From Bacillota bacterium (lineage in GTDB: Bacteria > Bacillota_E > Sulfobacillia > Sulfobacillales > Sulfobacillaceae), in assembly GCA_021802375.1 (NCBI GenBank), contig JAKAAL010000176.1, positions 1 to 7,553 on the forward strand: a stretch of 7,553 bases of DNA. Direction: 5' to 3'. Positions 6,168 to 7,553 of this stretch are shown in pieces. The translations under genes and the position numbers were made by a program. The notes beneath the pieces are model-generated. The model did not search any database, was not told where the DNA came from, and saw only the letters and a list, made by a program, of their open reading frames with translations. Position 1 is the stretch's first letter, and every line of letters starts with the position of its first letter.

Positions 6168-6717
6168 CTAAAACGTCGAGCATTAGCCAAAATTCGTCGT
6201 CATCATCCGGTGGGATGATTCCTTCTTCGAGAATATGCGACATGGTATTTTTCAGCCGCTCGGAATAGAAAAAGAAGGTTTCGAAGGCGCTGACAGGCTG
6301 TTCCGCTTCGCTTTTAGGTTCGTTCCAGACCGAGGCATAGGCAAAGGCCGCCAGAAGGGTGCGTAGTTCCTCTTCTTTGGCGTCCCATGCCGAGGCCAGC
6401 ATCTCCTCCAAGATGGCCAAGCGATTGCCCGCCCAGGCCGTGTTCTCGGGTAAGCGATGGTGCACGCGATGCAACGTGAGATCTCGGTGTCGGTGTTCGA
6501 GGTCGTCCCATTTCACGTCTAACATGGGTGGCTCCATAACGGGAGCATCAACAAAATTTCGAGCCGTCCAGCCAGCGCGAAGCAGTTGCATGCGCTCGTC
6601 GGTGGTCAGGTTCGGTTGCGAAACCATTCCGAACAGGCGTCCCTCAGTGATGTGATGGTGTTGAACGTGCGATCGTAGATCTTGGTCGAGACCAACGTCC
6701 AACTGGGTGGCATCCAC
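6157..6717 (-). CDS. Unrecognised cytoplasmic protein with histidine clusters
   Basis: Not recognised. The product has 186 residues and no signal peptide or membrane helix. It has two histidine-rich stretches: SHVQHHHITEGR (16-27: H17, H20-H22) and EHRHRDLTLHRVHHRLP (74-90: H75, H77, H83, H86, H87). Then come helical, acidic segments (NRLAILEEMLASAWDAKEEE) and a very acidic end with DDDDEFWLML (171-180). The clusters could bind a metal ion, but no known metalloprotein motif is evident. Start: a CGAGGGG SD lies 7 nt before GTG 6717 but only 1-3 nt before ATG 6723; both follow the strong TATAAT promoter. An in-frame extension to 7029 is rejected because it passes through the promoter and antisense to the lipoprotein gene. 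The stop overlaps the convergent GNAT gene by 11 bp. Confidence 0.65.
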   Translation of the reverse strand: MDATQLDVGLDQDLRSHVQHHHITEGRLFGMVSQPNLTTDERMQLLRAGWTARNFVDAPVMEPPMLDVKWDDLEHRHRDLTLHRVHHRLPENTAWAGNRLAILEEMLASAWDAKEEELRTLLAAFAYASVWNEPKSEAEQPVSAFETFFFYSERLKNTMSHILEEGIIPPDDDDEFWLMLDVLVND

Positions 6718-6754
6718 TAACATACCCCTCGTTTCTCTAGGCGATTTACCAGCT

Positions 6755-6782
6755 ATTATACCCTTTTGTCCGTAATTGGCAC
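6755..6782 (-). promoter_or_regulatory. Promoter of the histidine-cluster protein gene
   Basis: On the minus strand there is a perfect TATAAT (6755-6760) with GTGCCA (6777-6782, 4/6) 16 nt upstream. The start point would be near 6748, leaving a leader of about 30 nt to the start at 6717/6723. Confidence 0.65.
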
Positions 6783-6815
6783 GGCCGAGCCTAAGGAATT
6801 GATGGGAATAGGCTG

Positions 6816-6840
6816 GCTTAGCCAGGGAATGCTTTAGCCA
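6816..6840 (+). repeat. Near-identical short direct repeat upstream of the lipoprotein gene
   Basis: GCTTAGCCA (6816-6824) and GCTTTAGCCA (6831-6840) lie 15 bp apart start to start, between the divergent gene starts at 6717 and 6882. They could be a regulator half-site pair or chance. No convincing plus-strand promoter was found for the lipoprotein gene in this interval. Confidence 0.25.
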
Positions 6841-6881
6841 AGCAAGCGGCGTCGAGAGCGTTTGATAAGGGAGTGACAACG

Positions 6882-7484
6882 ATGAAAGGATATCGCGGAT
6901 ATGTGGTGGCGACGGCTTTAGGAGTGCTAGCCTTGGCGGCGGGATGCGGAGCCAATGCGCTTGGACCCAACGCCAGCAAGGCGGGACACCAGGCCACGAA
7001 TAGTGCCCGCAAGACCGTCTCGAAGGCAAAACCAGCGGTTAAGAAGGCGGCTCGAAAAACTAAAAAGGTCGCTCGCAAGAGCACCAAGAAGCTAAAGCAC
7101 GCTGGCCATAAGGTGAAAAAGACGGTGACTACCGGTAAGAGTCAAGCTGGCTGGTCAAACCCGGACCAGGCTATCGCGCAACGACTCGCCCATATCATTC
7201 GATCTCACCTCAGTGAGACGGATTATTCGCGATGCAGGGCCCTGCTTCCTGCATCGCAGCTAGGAAGTTTCCAAGGAGTCGTAGGTGAAAATTCTCCGTC
7301 TTGGCATCAAACGTCAATTCTTCGTGTGACCCACTTACCAACGGATAGGGCCACGATGAGCAAGGCTGGTCTTCCCTTCCGCCAAATGCTGCCCGAAAAG
7401 CCCTGCAGCCGACGCTCGCGCCGCGGCCGTGGTCCGAATCTTGGTGGCATTTCGTTTGACCCGGGTGTCGTGTCGGTTCCCTGA
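6882..7484 (+). CDS. Predicted lipoprotein with lysine/alanine-rich histone-like segment; 3' part doubtful
   Basis: No known family recognised. The first 22 residues form a signal: MKGYRGY, a hydrophobic stretch (VVATALGVLALAA) and the lipobox-like AAGC with C22, so the mature protein would be lipid-anchored outside the membrane. Residues about 42-90 are extremely basic (KPAVKKAARKTKKVARKSTK, then KLKHAGHKVKK), like the tail of histone H1 or chlamydial Hc1. From W91 the composition changes abruptly to ordinary sequence (WSNPDQAIAQRLAHIIRS) up to the stop at 7484. That change coincides with the end of a 47-bp inverted repeat (7104-7150) whose other copy closes the window. The ATG at 6882 has GGGAG 8 nt upstream (6869-6873), better than the GTG at 6873. 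In this orientation the product is 200 residues; the 3' half may be an alternative end or an artefact. Confidence 0.6.
   Translation: MKGYRGYVVATALGVLALAAGCGANALGPNASKAGHQATNSARKTVSKAKPAVKKAARKTKKVARKSTKKLKHAGHKVKKTVTTGKSQAGWSNPDQAIAQRLAHIIRSHLSETDYSRCRALLPASQLGSFQGVVGENSPSWHQTSILRVTHLPTDRATMSKAGLPFRQMLPEKPCSRRSRRGRGPNLGGISFDPGVVSVP
7104..7150 (+). repeat. Inverted repeat, left copy (47 bp)
   Basis: Perfect reverse complement of 7507-7553. It begins at a codon boundary in the lipoprotein gene and encodes GHKVKKTVTTGKSQAG. Identity stops at 7151 (C here, T in the other copy read on the minus strand). Confidence 0.97.
7203..7257. other. Two hairpins inside the segment between the inverted repeats
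   Basis: A 6-bp stem TCTCAC/GTGAGA with a 4-nt loop (7203-7218) is followed by a perfect 10-bp stem GCGATGCAGG/CCTGCATCGC with a 9-nt loop (7229-7257). Neither is followed by a T-run on either strand, so they are not clear intrinsic terminators. On plus they precede AAGGAG (7273-7278) and a GTG-started 14-codon frame (7285-7329). Confidence 0.5.
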
Positions 7485-7506
7485 CACGGTGCCCTTGCCC
7501 CCTTTA
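7335..7506 (-). other. Alternative C-terminal tail of the lipoprotein, in inverted orientation
   Basis: Read on the minus strand from the right repeat copy, the lipoprotein frame continues past GKSQAG into a basic tail of 56 residues, starting KGGKGTVSGNRHDTRVKRNA and ending RGPIRW with TAA at 7337-7335. Its Lys/Arg/Ala-rich composition continues that of residues 42-90 much better than the plus-strand tail does. If the segment were inverted, the lipoprotein would be about 146 residues. By itself this stretch has no start or promoter, so it is described as a silent tail, not a separate gene. Confidence 0.5.
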
Positions 7507-7553
7507 CCAGCTTGACTCTTACCGGTAGTCACCGTCTTTTTCACCTTATGGCC
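7507..7553 (-). repeat. Inverted repeat, right copy (47 bp, reaches window edge)
   Basis: Exact reverse complement of 7104-7150. Because the window ends at 7553, the true length of the repeat to the right cannot be known. Confidence 0.97.

Noticed and set aside
6718..7029. N-terminal extension of the histidine-cluster protein
   Set aside because: It crosses the TATAAT promoter and lies antisense to the lipoprotein signal and Lys-rich region; the start with an SD is at 6717/6723.
1..7553. CRISPR array, tRNA/rRNA gene, insertion sequence or recombinase
   Set aside because: No regularly spaced repeats, cloverleaf, rRNA segment, transposase or invertase motif was seen on either strand.

Overview
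The window looks like a chromosomal piece of a Gram-positive (Firmicutes-type) bacterium with moderately high GC. Strong AGGAGG-type ribosome binding sites, GTG/TTG starts, sigma-A-like promoters and one predicted lipoprotein support this. Gene content and codon style would fit an acidophile of the Sulfobacillus type, but that is inference; no marker gene fixes the taxon.

Layout: (1) 1-728, minus strand: 5' part of a histidinol-phosphate aminotransferase gene (hisC), cut by the left edge. (2) 729-928: divergent promoter region. (3) 929-1528, plus: a divergent Fe/Mn superoxide dismutase. (4) 1539-1578: a bidirectional terminator shared with the convergent proC. (5) 1577-2380, minus: pyrroline-5-carboxylate reductase. 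(6) 2381-2529: a second divergent promoter region. It holds a good proC promoter and a weaker one whose start point falls almost on the next start codon. (7) 2530-3651, plus: MetX-type homoserine O-acyltransferase. (8) 3694-5373, plus: pyruvate-oxidase-like ThDP enzyme, 42 bp downstream with no terminator between. (9) 5354-5640: possible small coding region with a strong SD but no stop of its own. (10) 5640-6167, plus: GNAT acetyltransferase. (11) 6157-6717, minus: unrecognised histidine-cluster protein, overlapping the GNAT end by 11 bp. (12) 6882-7484, plus: lipoprotein with a lysine-rich, histone-tail-like segment.

The genes are mostly housekeeping: amino-acid synthesis (His, Pro, Met), oxidative defence and pyruvate metabolism. 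No single pathway joins them. metX, the oxidase and the GNAT gene may be one transcription unit.

The most unusual structure is at the right end. A perfect 47-bp inverted repeat (7104-7150 and 7507-7553, the last base of the window) sits inside the lipoprotein gene, starts at a codon boundary and flanks 356 bp. Read on the minus strand, the right copy continues in the lipoprotein frame into a different, still basic 56-residue tail ending in a stop. This is the arrangement of an invertible segment that would swap the protein's C-terminus, but because the repeat reaches the window edge it could equally be a fold-back or assembly-graph artefact. No recombinase, tRNA, rRNA, CRISPR or insertion sequence was seen.
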